From: Durusdinium trenchii
Lineage: Eukaryota; Sar; Dinophyceae; Suessiales; Symbiodiniaceae
Assembly: GCA_963970005.1 (NCBI GenBank)
Contig: CAXAMN010028950.1
Location: forward strand, 26,927 to 90,926
DNA length: 64,000 bases
Direction: 5' to 3'
The notes under the pieces: generated by a model
What the model saw: the letters and a program-made list of their open reading frames with translations, nothing else
Databases searched by the model: none
Told to the model about the DNA's origin: nothing
Position numbers and translations under genes: made by a program
Part shown: piece by piece, positions 1 through 12,368 of the stretch
Layout: each line of letters starts with the position of its first letter
Numbering within the stretch: position 1 is the first letter of the stretch

Positions 1-2228
1 CCTTCCACACTGCCTTACCTGGTGGCGTTCTTCGCCAAGACTGGACCACGTCGCGCTTTCAAGACCAACATCTCAAAAGGGAGACCTGTGAAGGCGCTCT
101 TGAAACACTGCGACCTGTGATTCAAAGCCAGTTTCACCATGTCTACGACGCCTACTGTATAGATCTGCATCCTATACATGATGCAATAACATGTAGCTAG
201 ACAGGCGGGCTAAGTCAGACCCTTAGTTCGCTTTCGCAATGGCCCACATGGACTGGACAATCTATACTACCAGGACCTTCGAGGTGTCTATAAATAGCCT
301 CTTAAAGGTAATTTGGGGTGTCCCAAAACCACCGGCCTGACTTTCACGACCGATGTCAACGTCACGGAGAACGGCACTGTCAGAGAGACTCCAAAGAAAA
401 GGTCGCCGACGGTTCAGCTCAAAGGCTTCGGAGTCTCGGAGCCGAACTCGGAGCCCAGGACCTCCTCCTGTGATGTCTGTGGTCAGGCGGAAGGTGTCCA
501 CATTTGCCTGGTGCCCCTTGGCTAAGTCATTTGGAGACGAAAGAGTTCATTGATCCATGATCCATTGGGTAGTTTCCGCCCCCCCCCACCAAAAAAGAAT
601 CAGTCTTCAACTTGGAAAAGTCATTTGGGTTTCAGAACAGGGTGTTTCCTTCCCCCACAAAGAAATAATTCAAGCTTCAACTTGGCGAAGTTATGACTGG
701 GTGACTGGGTGACTGGGTGTACCCCAAGACCAGCCATTTTACCGGGGCAATCCGGTTGGAGTTCCTGTGTCCAACACAGGCTCGGTTGTGCTAAACATGC
801 GAGGAGATGCTATGGGCATCGTTGGTGAAATGCTTATAATATATGTTATACAATATATATATATGTATGATGTATAATATATTTATATTATATATATATT
901 AATAATACAACTGGATGCGCGTTCTGAAAACTTTGCTTTGACAGAGGAATCAGGGAGGATGGATCCATCTTCTTCTTGGCCCGCACGCCCATGGAAACCT
1001 TCAACACAGCAGAAACCACCTGCGCTGAGGTGTGGCTTCATCGGCTGTACAGCGCCGCAAGGAGAAGGCCATGCACTACAACATTTTGAGAGCTCCTCCC
1101 ATGCCTATGCCCTGGACGTGCCCCGTCGTGTTCTTGTCTTTGTCGGGTTGAGATGCCATCGCGTTTTCTGCATCAGAGGTTACAGAGCACAGCGACACAG
1201 CGCTTTGGCGTCGAAACAAAAAAAACCATAATTCCAAAGATCAAACATCATAAATTTTGCAAGAGGGCTCCGACTTCTTGTCCAATCTCGCTCGGCGCTC
1301 GTTTCTTCGCTTGCTGTTCGTCACCAAGTGATTTTCTGTTGTGGCTCACAACTGGCGCTCACAGGCGCCCAGCAAAGCCGGACATGGCTGTCCAAACAGC
1401 TCCACTTGGTTTCTTTACCCTCTCCTCTTGGCTTACTGTGGATGTATTGGGACTCCACCTGGGGCTTGCAACTGGCAACAAGAAAGATGTGATGTTCATT
1501 CCTGTTCGCCCCAGCTGCAAGATGGTGTATCACCTTCGACTCCAAAGCCTTAATGACGACAAAAACAAACCAAAACAAAGAAGATCATGTGCATAGCACA
1601 AAAAGGACCCTTATTCATTTGAGAAAACCACCGGTTGCTTCGAAGCACCACCGGGACCAAACCTTACGACTCCTTCCAAAAGTGCTTCGAGGGAGTCGTG
1701 TCGAGTCGACTTCTCGAGGTGAACACACAACATGTGTGGGACTACGCTGGCAATGGCTACGTGCACAGGCTACGGGGCCTGAGAGTGAACCAGAACAGCC
1801 CTGTAGCCTGGTGTTCTGGGCAAGTGTGTTGTGTTGTGCTGTGTTCGTTTGAGTTCGGTGTTGGCATTCAAGGTACTGTCAACAAGGGACGGCCGGTTCA
1901 GAGACCTGGATTGTGGGTGACTGGGTTGTTCTACCACTGTCTGTATGGTAACTAGATGTTACTTAGGTCATAGTATATACATATATGTTGGTGATCGTTC
2001 CGGTTTGGTCACCAGCTCTGGGAGGGTCAATCAAAGTCAAAGTGCTTTTCTGATGCTGGATCTCACTCTTGTGCTTCTGCAAGTTCATTCTCTTTTAAAT
2101 ATCCTTTTCATCTCCAACATTTTCCGATAATTACCCAAAGAGGAACATTCTCCGTCTTTGAGAAGTAGACCGAGTTTCCCCCCAAAAAAGAAGAACACCC
2201 AAGCCTTCACTCAAACCTGGCCTCCCAG
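1..2228. other. No gene recognised (left edge)
   Basis: I see no convincing coding exon here. The short open frames overlap each other on both strands and lack splice-site support. The stretch holds C-rich and T-rich runs near 580-660, a short direct repeat near 700-718 (a GTGACTGG unit three times) and an AT-rich tract at 838-910. It is probably intron or intergenic DNA. Confidence 0.5.
838..910. repeat. AT-rich simple repeat
   Basis: An imperfect TA/ATA tract of about 70 bases. Similar tracts occur at about 14490-14520, 24712-24736, 45251-45272 and 53540-53566. All lie between exons. Confidence 0.8.
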
Positions 2229-2405
2229 AGTAGGCTGCTCTTCAACGACTCCGACGGCAAGATGGTGGAGCACACCGTGCCCGCCGCGGACGGCGGCGCT
2301 GCAGCCGCCGGGCTCACGGCGCGGTCCGTCTTCGGAGATGTGCGCTGGGCGGACATGGAGGACGACGATTGTGAGAAGGCGTTTTCCGAAACGGAAGGGG
2401 GTTGA
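2229..2405 (+). CDS. Putative exon, acidic protein of unknown function (58 codons, ends in TGA)
   Basis: Open from an AG acceptor (CCTCCCAG before 2229) to TGA at 2403-2405. The reading has GC-rich third positions and contains LLFNDSDGKMVEHTVP, an alanine/glycine stretch, then SVFGDVRWADMEDDDCEKAF. Codon choice and composition differ sharply from the AT-richer flanks, which is why I prefer this frame to two overlapping ones. The acidic C-terminus is visible but no family is recognised. Upstream exons should lie on the same strand but I could not assign them. Confidence 0.45.
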   Translation, partial: SRLLFNDSDGKMVEHTVPAADGGAAAAGLTARSVFGDVRWADMEDDDCEKAFSETEGG

Positions 2406-2845
2406 GATGTGGTGAATTCTGTGATGAGTAGGTGGTGGGTGTGACCTTTCTCTTGTATTGGATAATTTCGCTGGAGTTTTGAGTCCCTCCCAGTGGGTGG
2501 TCTGCTAGGTGGGGCTTATCGCTGCGATATATCATGGAAACGGTTAGAGAGGCCGGGAGAAAGACATTTCCTCTAATTTGAAAAGTGAAAATGGTCTAGC
2601 AGTCTCTATGTCAGTCTTTGGGAAGGTTTTGTTAGTCTTATGATTAGGCTGCCAGTAAACTATTGACTGTGTTTGTTGTTAGTCGCGATGGCAGTGATGG
2701 GGACGGGGACTGTGGGTGTTGTTCTAGTTTTGGTATTGGGGTTGTCGGTGTTGTTGATGATGGTGGCGGTGGTGATGTTCGGAGTGTTATTAGTGCTTGT
2801 GTTTGTGTTGGGCCTGGTGTGGCAAACATGTTTTCCTTTTTGCTC

Positions 2846-2864
2846 CTGCTGCTGCTGCTGCTGT
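2846..2864. repeat. CTG trinucleotide microsatellite
   Basis: About six CTG units in a row. It follows a GT-rich, low-complexity plus strand (2660-2830). Confidence 0.8.
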
Positions 2865-3262
2865 TATTAATGTTGTCGACATTGTTTTGTTTGAGCCGCT
2901 GCACTTAACAGAAAGTGTATTATCAATGTCTATTTGGGTTTCCTTGCTGGCATGTAGATTTGATGGAGTCAGGTCAGGCCATATTCATTTGTGAAAAGGC
3001 GCGTTTGCTTGAAATGTGATTCTGATGCATTCCGATGATTAGTTTCTTGGGGTGTAGTCTTCTGTACACTTCACGTCACGTATCTGCCACACTTTGAAAC
3101 TTTGATAATTTTCATCTCCAATCTTCCACCACAAAGTTCCCATCAATGCAGCCATGAACTCTTTTGCCAAATGCGAGTCCCGGCCTATGTTTGCATGCCT
3201 GAGTTTGATAGGGTCGGTTTGCTAGGCCAGAAAGAAGCAGTTGGGTACACTGGTACACTCCC

Positions 3263-3345
3263 TAGAATCATCATGGTTACGTGGAGTTCACCGATTTCAT
3301 GTTCATCCTTGTGGGGGCCATGCCAACTGAACCATGATGATTCCA
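3263..3345. repeat. Short foldback (inverted repeat, about 83 bp)
   Basis: The left arm at 3263-3278 (TAGAATCATCATGGTT) pairs with the right arm at 3330-3345 at 15 of 16 positions, around a loop of about 50 bases. It is one of at least seven foldbacks of this size in the window. It could be a MITE relic or a small-RNA precursor; the sequence alone does not decide. Confidence 0.6.
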
Positions 3346-3594
3346 GAAAATCTATGACTTCGGTCACCTCGGGATGGACGGGTGGAGAAGCTTTGCCCAA
3401 GCACTTGAAGGCTGGAATCCTTTCACAGAGCAGGCGGAGCCCATTTATAGCCTCAGCCCCTGACCCTCAACTTCACCAATGAATGCCGGCAAAAAAAATC
3501 ACCAACCCATCTAAGGACATCTATATATGGTCCTAGTATATGTATGGAACACCGACAAAATCACCCGCCCATTGAGCTCAGAGCTCACACGCCG

Positions 3595-3790
3595 TGTCCG
3601 CAAAAAGCTCCTCCTCCGTCCCGCCGAACCCCTCCGCCGCGCAGATCGCGGCGCTCTTCACCCGGGCGTGGCTGGGAACGGATGGAGACCGGGCGATCTC
3701 GGGGACTCGGTCCGTGCGGGTCGTGGGTCGCTTGGTGACGGGTCGGGGACTTCCGGAGATCGGGAGTCCGGTGGAGGGATCCGGAACACG
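3595..3790 (+). CDS. Possible GC-rich exon, unknown product
   Basis: A GC-rich stretch read in the frame containing SAAQIAALFTRAWLGTDG. At least one other frame is also open, so frame and ends are uncertain. No family is recognised. Confidence 0.3.
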
Positions 3791-4068
3791 TTGGGATGTC
3801 TTTCTTTGGTTTGAAGTCGAAACCGGATGTTCGATGTTGGAAGAGAACTCGTCCCTAAAGGAGACCGTTTGGAGATGTCCTTTTGAAGATGGGCGTTGGG
3901 GCTCGAAAGCTTTGGCTGTGTCACGGAGACGAAGCTTCAAATAAAGAGTGAATTGTGACATTAGAATCATTGACAAAGCCCGAGTCTTGTGCTATTTGGA
4001 TGATATTGGATGTAGATACTATGAGTGCACATGGTTTCAGTGCAATTCTAACCAGTCAGTTGGTGCAA

Positions 4069-4391
4069 TGGGCTCGGGTGCAAGCAGACCTGATGATGAG
4101 ACCCTGTTGGTCTACATCTCAGCAGATTTGGAGAGGGCCGAACGGCTTCTTGGCAAGGGAGGGAGCGTTTGGCATCCTCTTTCCCCAGAACGAGTCCCCG
4201 GAAAGCTTCCGTTTTTCGCCAATCTGATGTGTTTTCGGATCAGGACTGCCGCCACCCCACCCGACACTGCCACCCGACCGCGTTCGCGACGGTGCGATGG
4301 GGACGTAAGGGTGTCGATGGTCATCGATGGTCGCCCGAGGGGTAGCGGGGATGAAGCAGGCGACCCTGGACCTGAGAAAGTGAGAACATGA
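4069..4391 (+). CDS. Possible exon(s); two competing readings
   Basis: Reading 1 starts at an ATG at 4069 and gives MGSGASRPDDETLL, which looks like an N-myristoylation start, and runs to a stop at 4389-4391. Reading 2, shifted one frame, begins after the AG acceptor at about 4119. It contains QIWRGPNGFLAREGAFGILF and has more GC at third positions, stopping near 4227. I slightly prefer reading 2 as a true exon. Both cannot be coding over the full length, and no family is recognised. Confidence 0.3.
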
Positions 4392-5110
4392 GATGACGAA
4401 AAGAGAACGTGAGATCTCGTCATCATGACCGAGTTTGCTGGGTAGTTTGCATAGTCACAAAGTCATCATGCCGAACATTTCACCCAGCCTTTTGGCGGGA
4501 TTCGTTGGTTGGTCAAGTCTACTGGTCAAGCCTCACCGAACAGAATGGTTCGGGGTTGGGGGTTTAGCCTTTCACCCCTAACCCGATCTGGGTGTGTTGA
4601 AGCCATTCCTCAAGACCAACCAGAATTGAGGTGAACATATACGTAGAAATTTGTTCTGATGTGCTTGTGAACAAACGAGACCTAGATTCGTATGTCTTCA
4701 ACAAATGAGACGCGCAGATTGTAGATGACCCGAAAACCAGTGATGCACCAGATTCTCCAGTTTCTCCCAGACTCGGCCACCTGAAAACATCTTCTTTTCT
4801 TGTCACCAGCCAGTGGTTGGCTGGTCTGGTTTGTTGGCCAGCGCGGGGGCCAGCAGAGTTCTGAGAGCCAGTCATGTGAGGCTACTAGCAGAGGCTCGTG
4901 CGGCAGGACCAGCTACAGTGATCAGAGGTTGAACATCAACAGCCTAGATGGGGCATCCTTTCAGCTTCAAATTGAGGATGCAGCCACAGAATCTTGCATT
5001 TGTTTATTTTGTTGCTCTTTTCTTTAGTTAAATTGAGTTTAGTCTATAGTAATCAAAAGATATCAAAGGCGTCACACTTAGTTTGTACATGCGTCGCACG
5101 CTTTTCTTAA

Positions 5111-7569
5111 ATGGTGTTTCACGAGATGCCACTCATAAGGTCCGCTGAAGTGTCCGAAAAGATCACCGCTGAAGTGTCCGGCATCGGCATGAGGTCCGGC
5201 CGGATCATTAGTGCTGACCTCTGGTGGCTCGACGATGAGTCCAAAGGGCTTCTACAAGTCCTCTGGTGCCGGAGATCACCTATGTCGCTCGTAGAGTCGG
5301 GTGCTGGTTTACAACTCCTCTTGGAGTTGGACAAGCGGGTCTTGGCCACCGGGTCCCGGAAATTCTTGAGCATGGATGTGAACGTGCTGGACGCGGTTGA
5401 AGAGTTGAGCTTGATTCGGATCACTGGTCTGGTCTGAGAATTACAAGTGAGATACTGCCGCAGAACCTCAGACTGAACTGCTTGTCTCAGAGGGTTTACG
5501 AGAGCCTAGCAGACATGATCTTGCCAGACAGCCTAGAGACTTTGAACTTTGGCCCTGCCTTAAATGAGAGTTTTGGCAACAGTCAAGTTTCCATGCAGTT
5601 TGCAGACCTTGAACTTCGGCTACTTCTTCAATCAAAGCTTGGACAAGGTCAAGCTACCGGGCCTGGTGACCTTGACTTTTGGTGCCGAGTTCAATCAGAG
5701 CCTGTCAGGTGTCATGCTGCCTATGACCTCGAGACCTTGGTGTTTGGCAAGAAGTTCGATCAGAGCTTAGCAGGTCTCACATTGCCAAGCAATCTGCAGA
5801 ATCTAACCTTTGGTACTTTAATTTGGTTTGGAAGGCGGGATGTCTAACAAAGCAACCAAACACATGGTGAGTCTGCCCCCCCTTTGCCCCCTGTTGTTTT
5901 AACCCCTTTTCAATTCTGGTGCTTTCTCCCTACAAGCCGTTGTTGTTTACTTTGCTTTTGTTGTTATTTTTGGGAGAGGGCAATGTGGACATGGCTGAAA
6001 CTGCTCTCAAGACACGGGGTTTGAAGTCTGAATTCTAAGCCTTCGCCAGGCGTCGCGCTCCCTCATAGCCTGAAGACTCTGATATTTGGTGTTTATTTTG
6101 ATCAAAGCCTGTCAAAAGTCACGCTACCTGGCGGTATGCAATCCCTGATCTTTGGCACAAAGTTCAACCAGAGCTTGGAAGGTGTCACGTTGCTTGGGAC
6201 TCGTTGGTGTCAGGGATGATCAAACATCTCAAAGGACATCGTTTCCTCAAAAAAGATATGGGAAGGTTGAATCAGGAATCATTGAGGCTTGATATTTTTG
6301 TTTATCCCCGCTTGACCTTACAGGAGGGTTTTGACCATCCCTATTGATGTCATGTCATAAATTTAGTTGTTTTTCTTTTTGGAAATCCTCTTCTGGCCAA
6401 ACACCACAATGGCTCACACATGTGCCGTATGAATCCATATTATAACCTCGGTGGCATTTCTTCTTTGAGGCTTCCGGATCTTGAAACGTTGATCTTTGGA
6501 GCATGGTATGGGCAGAGCTTCGAACATGTCACGCTGCCAAATTCTTTGCTCAAATTGACTTGGACCTCGGACTTGGCCTCTGTGACGTTACCAAGCAACC
6601 TGCACACTTTGAACTTTGGCAAATGTTTCAACGAAAGCCTGGTGGGCGTCACTTTTCCTTGCAGTTTGCGGGTGTTGAGATTTGGCAGTAGTTTTGTGCA
6701 AACGTTGGAGGACGTCACGTTTCCCAGCAACCTTGAAACGTTCGAAAAAAGGCGACTCCTGGAATTGGACTTTGGACCATGTTGTGCTGCCAAGCAGTCT
6801 GCAGACGTTAATCTTCGGCGACGTGTTTTGCCAGAACTTGGCAGGCGCCAGCTTTCCAGACAGTCTGCTGAATTTGACCTTTGGTCACGAATTCAACGAG
6901 AGCTTGGAGGGTGTGACCTTTCCAAACAGCCTGACAATATTGACCGTTGGCCTGAATTTTAATCAGAGCCTGACAAGTGTCATGCTACCGAGCAGCTTGA
7001 AGACTTTGACCTTTGGAGCAAACTTTAACCAGAGCTTGGTTGACGTTACCATGCCCAGCAATCTGGAGACGTTGACCTTTGGCCTTTGGCTCTAGTTTTA
7101 ATCAGAGCTTGGAAGGAGTCATGCTCCCGAGCAACCTCCAGACTTTGGCCTTCGGTGAACACTTCAACCAAAGCTTTGAAGGTGTCACCTTGCCGAGCGG
7201 TCTGCGGACTTTGACATTGGGTGTCAAGATTGACCAACGCTTGGCAAACGTCACGCTACCAAGCAGCCTTGAGACGTCATCTTCGGCTGTTTTTTCAATC
7301 AGAGCTTAGAGGGTGTGTCCTTTCCTGACAGCCTGCAAAGCCTGACGTTTGGCGGGATGTTTAACCAAAGCCTCGTCGGTGTCACCCTACCCAGGAACCT
7401 CCAACAATTGCACTTCGGCCATGATTTCAACAATCCGAAGGGCGTTGCGCTGCCAAGCAGCCTGCGCCGCTTGAGCTTTGATGACAATGTCTGGAAGGTC
7501 TCACACTACCGCACTTTGGAGGAAATCTCGTTCCCCCATTTCACTTTGCAGATGCCTGCTGATCGCTGA
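5111..7569 (+). pseudogene. FNIP-repeat (leucine-rich) protein pseudogene, several frameshifts
   Basis: An N-terminal block (5111-5437) is followed by tandem 22-residue FNIP-type repeats of the form LPssLqtLtFGxxFNQSLegV, the same family as the intact gene at 35.7 kb. The repeats jump between frames at about 5436, 5580, 5725, 6770, 7080 and 7277. The jump at 7075-7088 comes from a 7-base tandem duplication (CTTTGGC twice) that brings a TAG into frame. A further two-repeat segment at about 6050-6210 is separated by non-repeat DNA that may be intronic. The last frame ends with TGA at 7567-7569. FNIP repeats are known from Dictyostelium, giant viruses and other protists as protein-interaction solenoids. 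So many frame changes argue for a decayed copy; long-read indel errors are the alternative. Confidence 0.75.
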
Positions 7570-8380
7570 GAAAAAGAACATGCCGCAAGCGGCTTGCGGC
7601 GGCTTGTTCCATGCTGCCGTTCGCCCCGCTGCCGAAATCGCCTTGGCACTGCCACTGTTCGGTGCCTCGAAACTCTGAGAGTGGACTTTTCAGTTCAAAG
7701 AATATGTACAGTATCCTCCACTAAATAGTTTTATTGATTAGCATACTCAGTTATATAGCAACTATAATATCTATAATTACCCTTTTGCCGAATTTGCCAA
7801 TGAATCAGAACTGCGCTGCGACATGTCGAACTCGCACCAACTGTGACCCAACGTCGGCGCGACAGTGAAGATGACCACCTTGACAGGTCGTGCATGCCGA
7901 TGGATCTCTGCATGTGTGTATTTTTACAGCACAGGTCCTTGGTCCTTCAATAGAACCGCAGAATACATATTATTGACATATTGTGAGCTCCTCAATTGGA
8001 CACAGGAAGACCAACTGGAAGCCCAATATCAGATCTCAGTTTCTTCCGTTGGCTCCTCAAACCGTTCTGTGGAAGCTCGGTTTCGGAGTCAGGTCCGCTG
8101 CCAGCAGTTCCTCCTCCAACACCAAGAAGCAGGACAACACGGTCAAAGCAAGTCGTGGACGTGGCACGGCATCAGCACAGTTTAAATATATACAATGCTC
8201 AACAATGCTAAATATGGGTATTGAGATGTCGATGTTTCTCGAAAGGTACTCCTGTGGGGGCCAGCTTTCCTTAATTACTGTAGTTCTTCTGGTTGATGCT
8301 GAGATTCCACTGCGTATCATGAGGAACCGTTGGTCCTTGTTGGTGCGCTAGTGCACTTACTGTTCCATACTTTTTTCTCC

Positions 8381-8570
8381 AGTGTTTGCCTTTGAATCCG
8401 ATGGGTCTAACCGTACTGAACCAGAGGGGCCCGCGCCGATTCGCCCCGGAATGAACAGCCACCAAAAAGTCCAGGAGGCCATCGTGAGCGAGTTCAACAA
8501 TCTCCTGTCCTCCCAAATGACCGACGCTTGGCCGCTTTTGTTGGGAAGGCTTGGATCAGCTTATGGGTGA
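8381..8570 (+). CDS. Putative terminal exon, unknown product
   Basis: It follows a T-rich tract and CCAG acceptor (8377-8380) and is open to the stop at 8568-8570. It includes MNSHQKVQEAIVSEFNNLL and a leucine-rich end. No domain is recognised. Confidence 0.4.
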
Positions 8571-9255
8571 ACGAACAGAGGACAGTGACGACAGAGGAAC
8601 ACTTCATTCAGAAACCCTCCTGCTTCTGTTCACCAGAGGACGCCCCCAAACATTGACAGCCCTAGCTAGGATGGGCCATCGACTGCGGAGTCGACCGTGA
8701 CAAACATCAACCGTTTCCTGCGCGTGACCGGGGGTGTCAAGCTGGGAAGTGTGAACTGCAGCTGTTCAGCATGCTGAATGCCTCTTTTTTTGGTGGGGGG
8801 ATCCACCAGTCATCCCAGCTTTTTTTGAGCAGACAACAGGGTTGCACATATCTGACTATGAGATTAATATGAAGTTCAAGTTGAAATCGTTGCCGCATTG
8901 TACCTAAGGACTCAAGCTTTCTACGGGGTGCCCCGAACATCCACGTCTAAATTTTTTTGGAACCCCTTTAGAACAAGGAACTTTCATAGATGGCCTTTTG
9001 CATCCGTTTGCTATTTTGGTTGATTCATCGAGGGGATCAGCGCTGATCCCTTTTCAACCACTCGGGTCGTCCGCGGTCTTCCCGCGGTCTCAGGCTCAAC
9101 GTGAGCACTTCGATGAGCTCAGGCGAGAGCCGCGTCAGCGGGTCGTCCGCTGAAGAGAGACCCTGGGGGGTTCGAACCGTTCGCGACCGATAAACCGAAA
9201 ACCTGAGGAAATGTCAAGGTGCTTTACGTGCTTCTTTAGTTTTTTTTTGAGAGGT

Positions 9256-9618
9256 CCATTGGTAGATTTGCAAGAACAAACAATGGAATTCCCAGATCAA
9301 ACGCACAGACGAGTGAAACCTTTTTCACAAGAATTGGATGAGACGCGAGTGAAATTGGCAGCGCACATTCTACGCAAGCCAAACTCCGACCCTCTCAGAC
9401 AAGTCTCATATCAACCAGATAGCGCCGAACCAATCCACATTGGTAAACGACGTGTAAGTGGGCCTAGACATAACGTTTTTTTTTTCAATATATTCAATAT
9501 AGAAATATATTACGGGCAGCGCAACAAAGAAGCGTATGAGACAATGCATAGCGCAGAAGCATGTTTTGTTCAGTTGCAGTTTCTTGTAACGAAATGCCTG
9601 AAAAGAGAAAAGCAATAG
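9256..9618 (+). mobile_element. Remnant of a LINE-type retrotransposon ORF (region after the reverse transcriptase)
   Basis: The open frame contains KLAAHILRKPNSDPLRQV followed by GKRRVSGPRHN. This arrangement (helix, HILR, P-N-S-DPLRQV, then a KRRVgGPR motif) matches the segment downstream of the reverse transcriptase in dinoflagellate non-LTR retroelements, as I recall that family. No reverse transcriptase domain or poly-A tail is visible nearby, so this is a 5'-truncated fossil or an exon captured from one. The stop is at 9616-9618. Confidence 0.45.
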
Positions 9619-10326
9619 GAATTCAATAGTACAAGCAATATCAGACAATATCAAACGTTCTATTCTGGATGCCGTGTTTGTTGCCAGAAACAAGAGGTTT
9701 ATGCACTTGCATGCACTTGTTCAGTTGGCAAATTACAGTTTACCAAGTCATGTAGCGGTGCGTCGAGACTGAATTCCCTAAGCTTCGTAGAGGTTTGGTA
9801 AACATCACCTCTTCATCTCGGGCAGGTACTTCCATGGTTCCAAACATTCTCTGATAAACCAGACGAACACCAATCCCTTGAAGATGCTTGAACTGCTCAA
9901 ACCTGCCTGGGCGGGCACCGTCCTGCACGTTCGCCCGGCCAGGCAGGACATCGAGAAGCAATGTGCCACGGAGCTTTCTGAGTTGGAGGAGAGCACAGAG
10001 AGAGTGAGAGAGAGAGAGGGAGCCTAATAGCAATGGCCTCCAACCCAAATAACTTCCTTGCAAATCAGTCCAATGCTGAGCGCCTGTTTCCATTTGTGCA
10101 AAACATAACGGTCGCCATTCAGAGCAAGCGCCAGATGCTCACTCCAACCTTGCCGTTCGCATCTGCGGTACGTCGAACCAAGCCCTGGGATTTGGTGCAC
10201 CGACCGTCATCGAGGTGGTGCGGTCTCGAACGCAACGAAGTTGAACCATCTTCAGAACGATCGTTTTGAAGATTCACGTGATCGTTTTAAAGTTACCCCT
10301 TGTTATTTTGACTGCTGCACTTTCCG

Positions 10327-10590
10327 ATGATGCCCCCTCCAATTCCAGAAGATGTCCCATGGAGCACGGAGATGCACAAACAGATGCTTTCTAAGTGGTG
10401 CTACTTGACCACGCGGGCGCAACTGCATGGTCACCAGAACTACGCTCAGAGCACTTTCCACCGGCAGGACCAACTGAGGCTTTCCAAGCAGAAGGCGGAT
10501 GAAGCGCAGAGGCTTTGGGATCGTGAAGGGGGGAGGGCGCTTGGTCTGCCGTGGGCACACGTGCAAATGAAGATCCCGGGCCGGCCCTAA
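10327..10590 (+). CDS. Putative exon, charged helical protein
   Basis: An ATG lies at 10327, but the stronger signal is a CCAG acceptor at 10345-10348 followed by EDVPWSTEMHKQMLSKWC and a charged, glutamine-rich helix (QKADEAQRLWDREGGRALG). It is open to the stop at 10588-10590. It may belong to the same plus-strand gene as the coiled-coil exons at 11.2-12.5 kb. No family is recognised. Confidence 0.45.
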   Translation: MMPPPIPEDVPWSTEMHKQMLSKWCYLTTRAQLHGHQNYAQSTFHRQDQLRLSKQKADEAQRLWDREGGRALGLPWAHVQMKIPGRP

Positions 10591-11220
10591 TGCAATGATA
10601 TCATGAACTTGTATGAATCATAAGACATGTTTTGTGAAAATACCACATGGAGCACAACATGTTGTCCATCGAGTATATATCGGATCCAAAACCAGATCAT
10701 CAGGCTATATTTATAGGGTTGAATAATGTTAGATGACACTGCCATTGGTATGGTGTGGGTGTGTTTTGAAACCAGAGTGAACCTCCAGTTGGACCCCCTG
10801 GAAGAAGCTGAAGACAAACTATATAAACCCACGGAGAATATGGGGAATTCTTCACCCAACTTCAGTCGGTTCCTCCAATTCAGGTCAGTTCCCGGGAGTC
10901 AAATCCAGATTGAGTGCCCCATGTTGGGCCCATGGGGTACTATTTTTTCATCGGGCGTGAACGAAAACGAGGAAATCGACGACGCCCGGTCTGCAGCTCT
11001 TGAAGGCAAAACGTTCCAAAATGCCTGGATTTTACCCCAGATTTGTATCAGGATTTACCGCACGGATCATCCCCACATTTTCCACCAACTGACTGGTGCT
11101 TAGTAGGGAATAAGCGAATGACCCCCTCCACTAGATCGATACCTTACAATCCAGGCATCCTCTTTCCTTACGAGTCGTCGCGACCACTGCTCCACCGAGT
11201 CGCCGCTCGCTCCGTCCCAG

Positions 11221-11323
11221 GCAGCTGACCGAGTCGCAGGAGGAGTTGAAGACTCTCGAGCAGAAGATCGCCCAGGCTGTGGCAGATGAGGCCCTCGTGG
11301 CGTGGCCGAAAGCTGTGGCCCTT
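11221..11323 (+). CDS. Coiled-coil exon 1 of a plus-strand gene
   Basis: Bounded by a CCAG acceptor (AG followed by G) and a GT donor at 11324. It reads QLTESQEELKTLEQKIAQAV, a clear amphipathic coiled-coil heptad pattern, then DEALVAWPKAVAL. Acceptor, donor and composition agree. The partner and role of the protein are unknown. Confidence 0.55.
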
Positions 11324-11643
11324 GTGAGGAAGTGGTGATGAAGTGGATCTGGTGGAAACTGGTGGAAACTGGGTGGATGTGCTATAGTGTTTTGGAGTTT
11401 GTGAAAGGTTTGGGGATGTTGCTGGATGTTTTTGCGAGGATGATGGTGGATGTGGCTGGCTGCCGGGAGTTTTTTGGGTTGCAGGTGTTCTCAGAACATG
11501 ATGTTCTGGGTATTGAGTGTGCAAAGCCAGCATGCCACAAAATGCCACAAAACCAGGAGGTGAACACCTACTCAATTTCAGAGATCCTCCAATCCAGCCG
11601 TTCCACACATTTATCCACCCAACCACTTCAATGAAAGGAAGGC

Positions 11644-11745
11644 CAACTGGAACCGTCGAATCGTTCCGGAGCCGAGGCGCAGCGCCAGCGAAGTCAACTG
11701 GAGCAGCTGAATCAGCGGCTGTCGCAGGAGCAACGCGCCTTCGAG
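11644..11745 (+). CDS. Coiled-coil exon 2 of the same gene
   Basis: It reads EAQRQRSQLEQLNQRLSQEQ and ends AFE before a GT donor at 11746. Strand and charged heptad character match the exon at 11221, so I place it in the same gene. The start of this exon is approximate. Confidence 0.5.
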
Positions 11746-11860
11746 GTGCGGGCGTGCGGGCGCTCGACCGACCGTTGCGGCGAGGGAGACTCTGAGATGA
11801 TGGGCCGTCATCGGAGAAGGCGGAGGTTGATGGGTGAGTCTTGGATCCTGTAACAAGCTA

Positions 11861-11972
11861 CTCGTACTAGGAGCAAGAAGCTAGTAGGGGCTCCTGGCAT
11901 CGCTACTAGGAGCACGGACGCTACTAGGGGCTCCTGGCCGTACTACTAGGAGCAAGTAGCTACTAGTAACCA
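11861..11972. repeat. Dispersed CTACTAGGAGC / GGGGCTCCTGGC repeat, copy 1
   Basis: A short degenerate tandem array built from GCTACTAGGAGCA and CTACTAGGGGCTCCTGGC. Each unit contains an inverted pair (GCTCCT and AGGAGC). Related copies lie at 39425-39472, 47699-47806 and, reversed, at 63531-63602. Confidence 0.8.
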
Positions 11973-12368
11973 GTTGTGGGTTTGATGTTATTTTTTTTTC
12001 CCGATAACTTGAAATTCGGAAGACGGACGTGCAGGGAAGTGCAGGAAGTCCAGCAAAATTTGTGGGAGACTTTATATGTGGTAGAACTGTGGGCGCCATG
12101 TTTTAAGAAGCTGGACTTTGTATAGTTTGATCTTGGGAGTGCATGAGGAAGAATTTGCTGGTTAGAGGATGAAGATCTACTGCCACTTCCATGTTGAGCT
12201 CCAGGGAGTATAAATTCTTTTGGACGCGCTTTTTTCTGGAAGAATCAGAGGCACCGTAAATGGGATCTTAACGCGACACATGGCAAGGTCTTACAGGGTG
12301 GAATACCCCCAAAACAGGTGCATGAACCTCAACAGGGAGCTAATGATCTATAGTGACCTCAAGAGTCC

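Noticed and set aside
262..553. Overlapping frames near the left edge as genes
   Set aside because: Three mutually overlapping frames on both strands, none with splice support or natural composition.
4069..4391. N-myristoylated protein start (MGSGASRPDD) as a firm gene
   Set aside because: A competing frame with better third-position GC and a splice acceptor covers the same bases, so it was kept only at low confidence.
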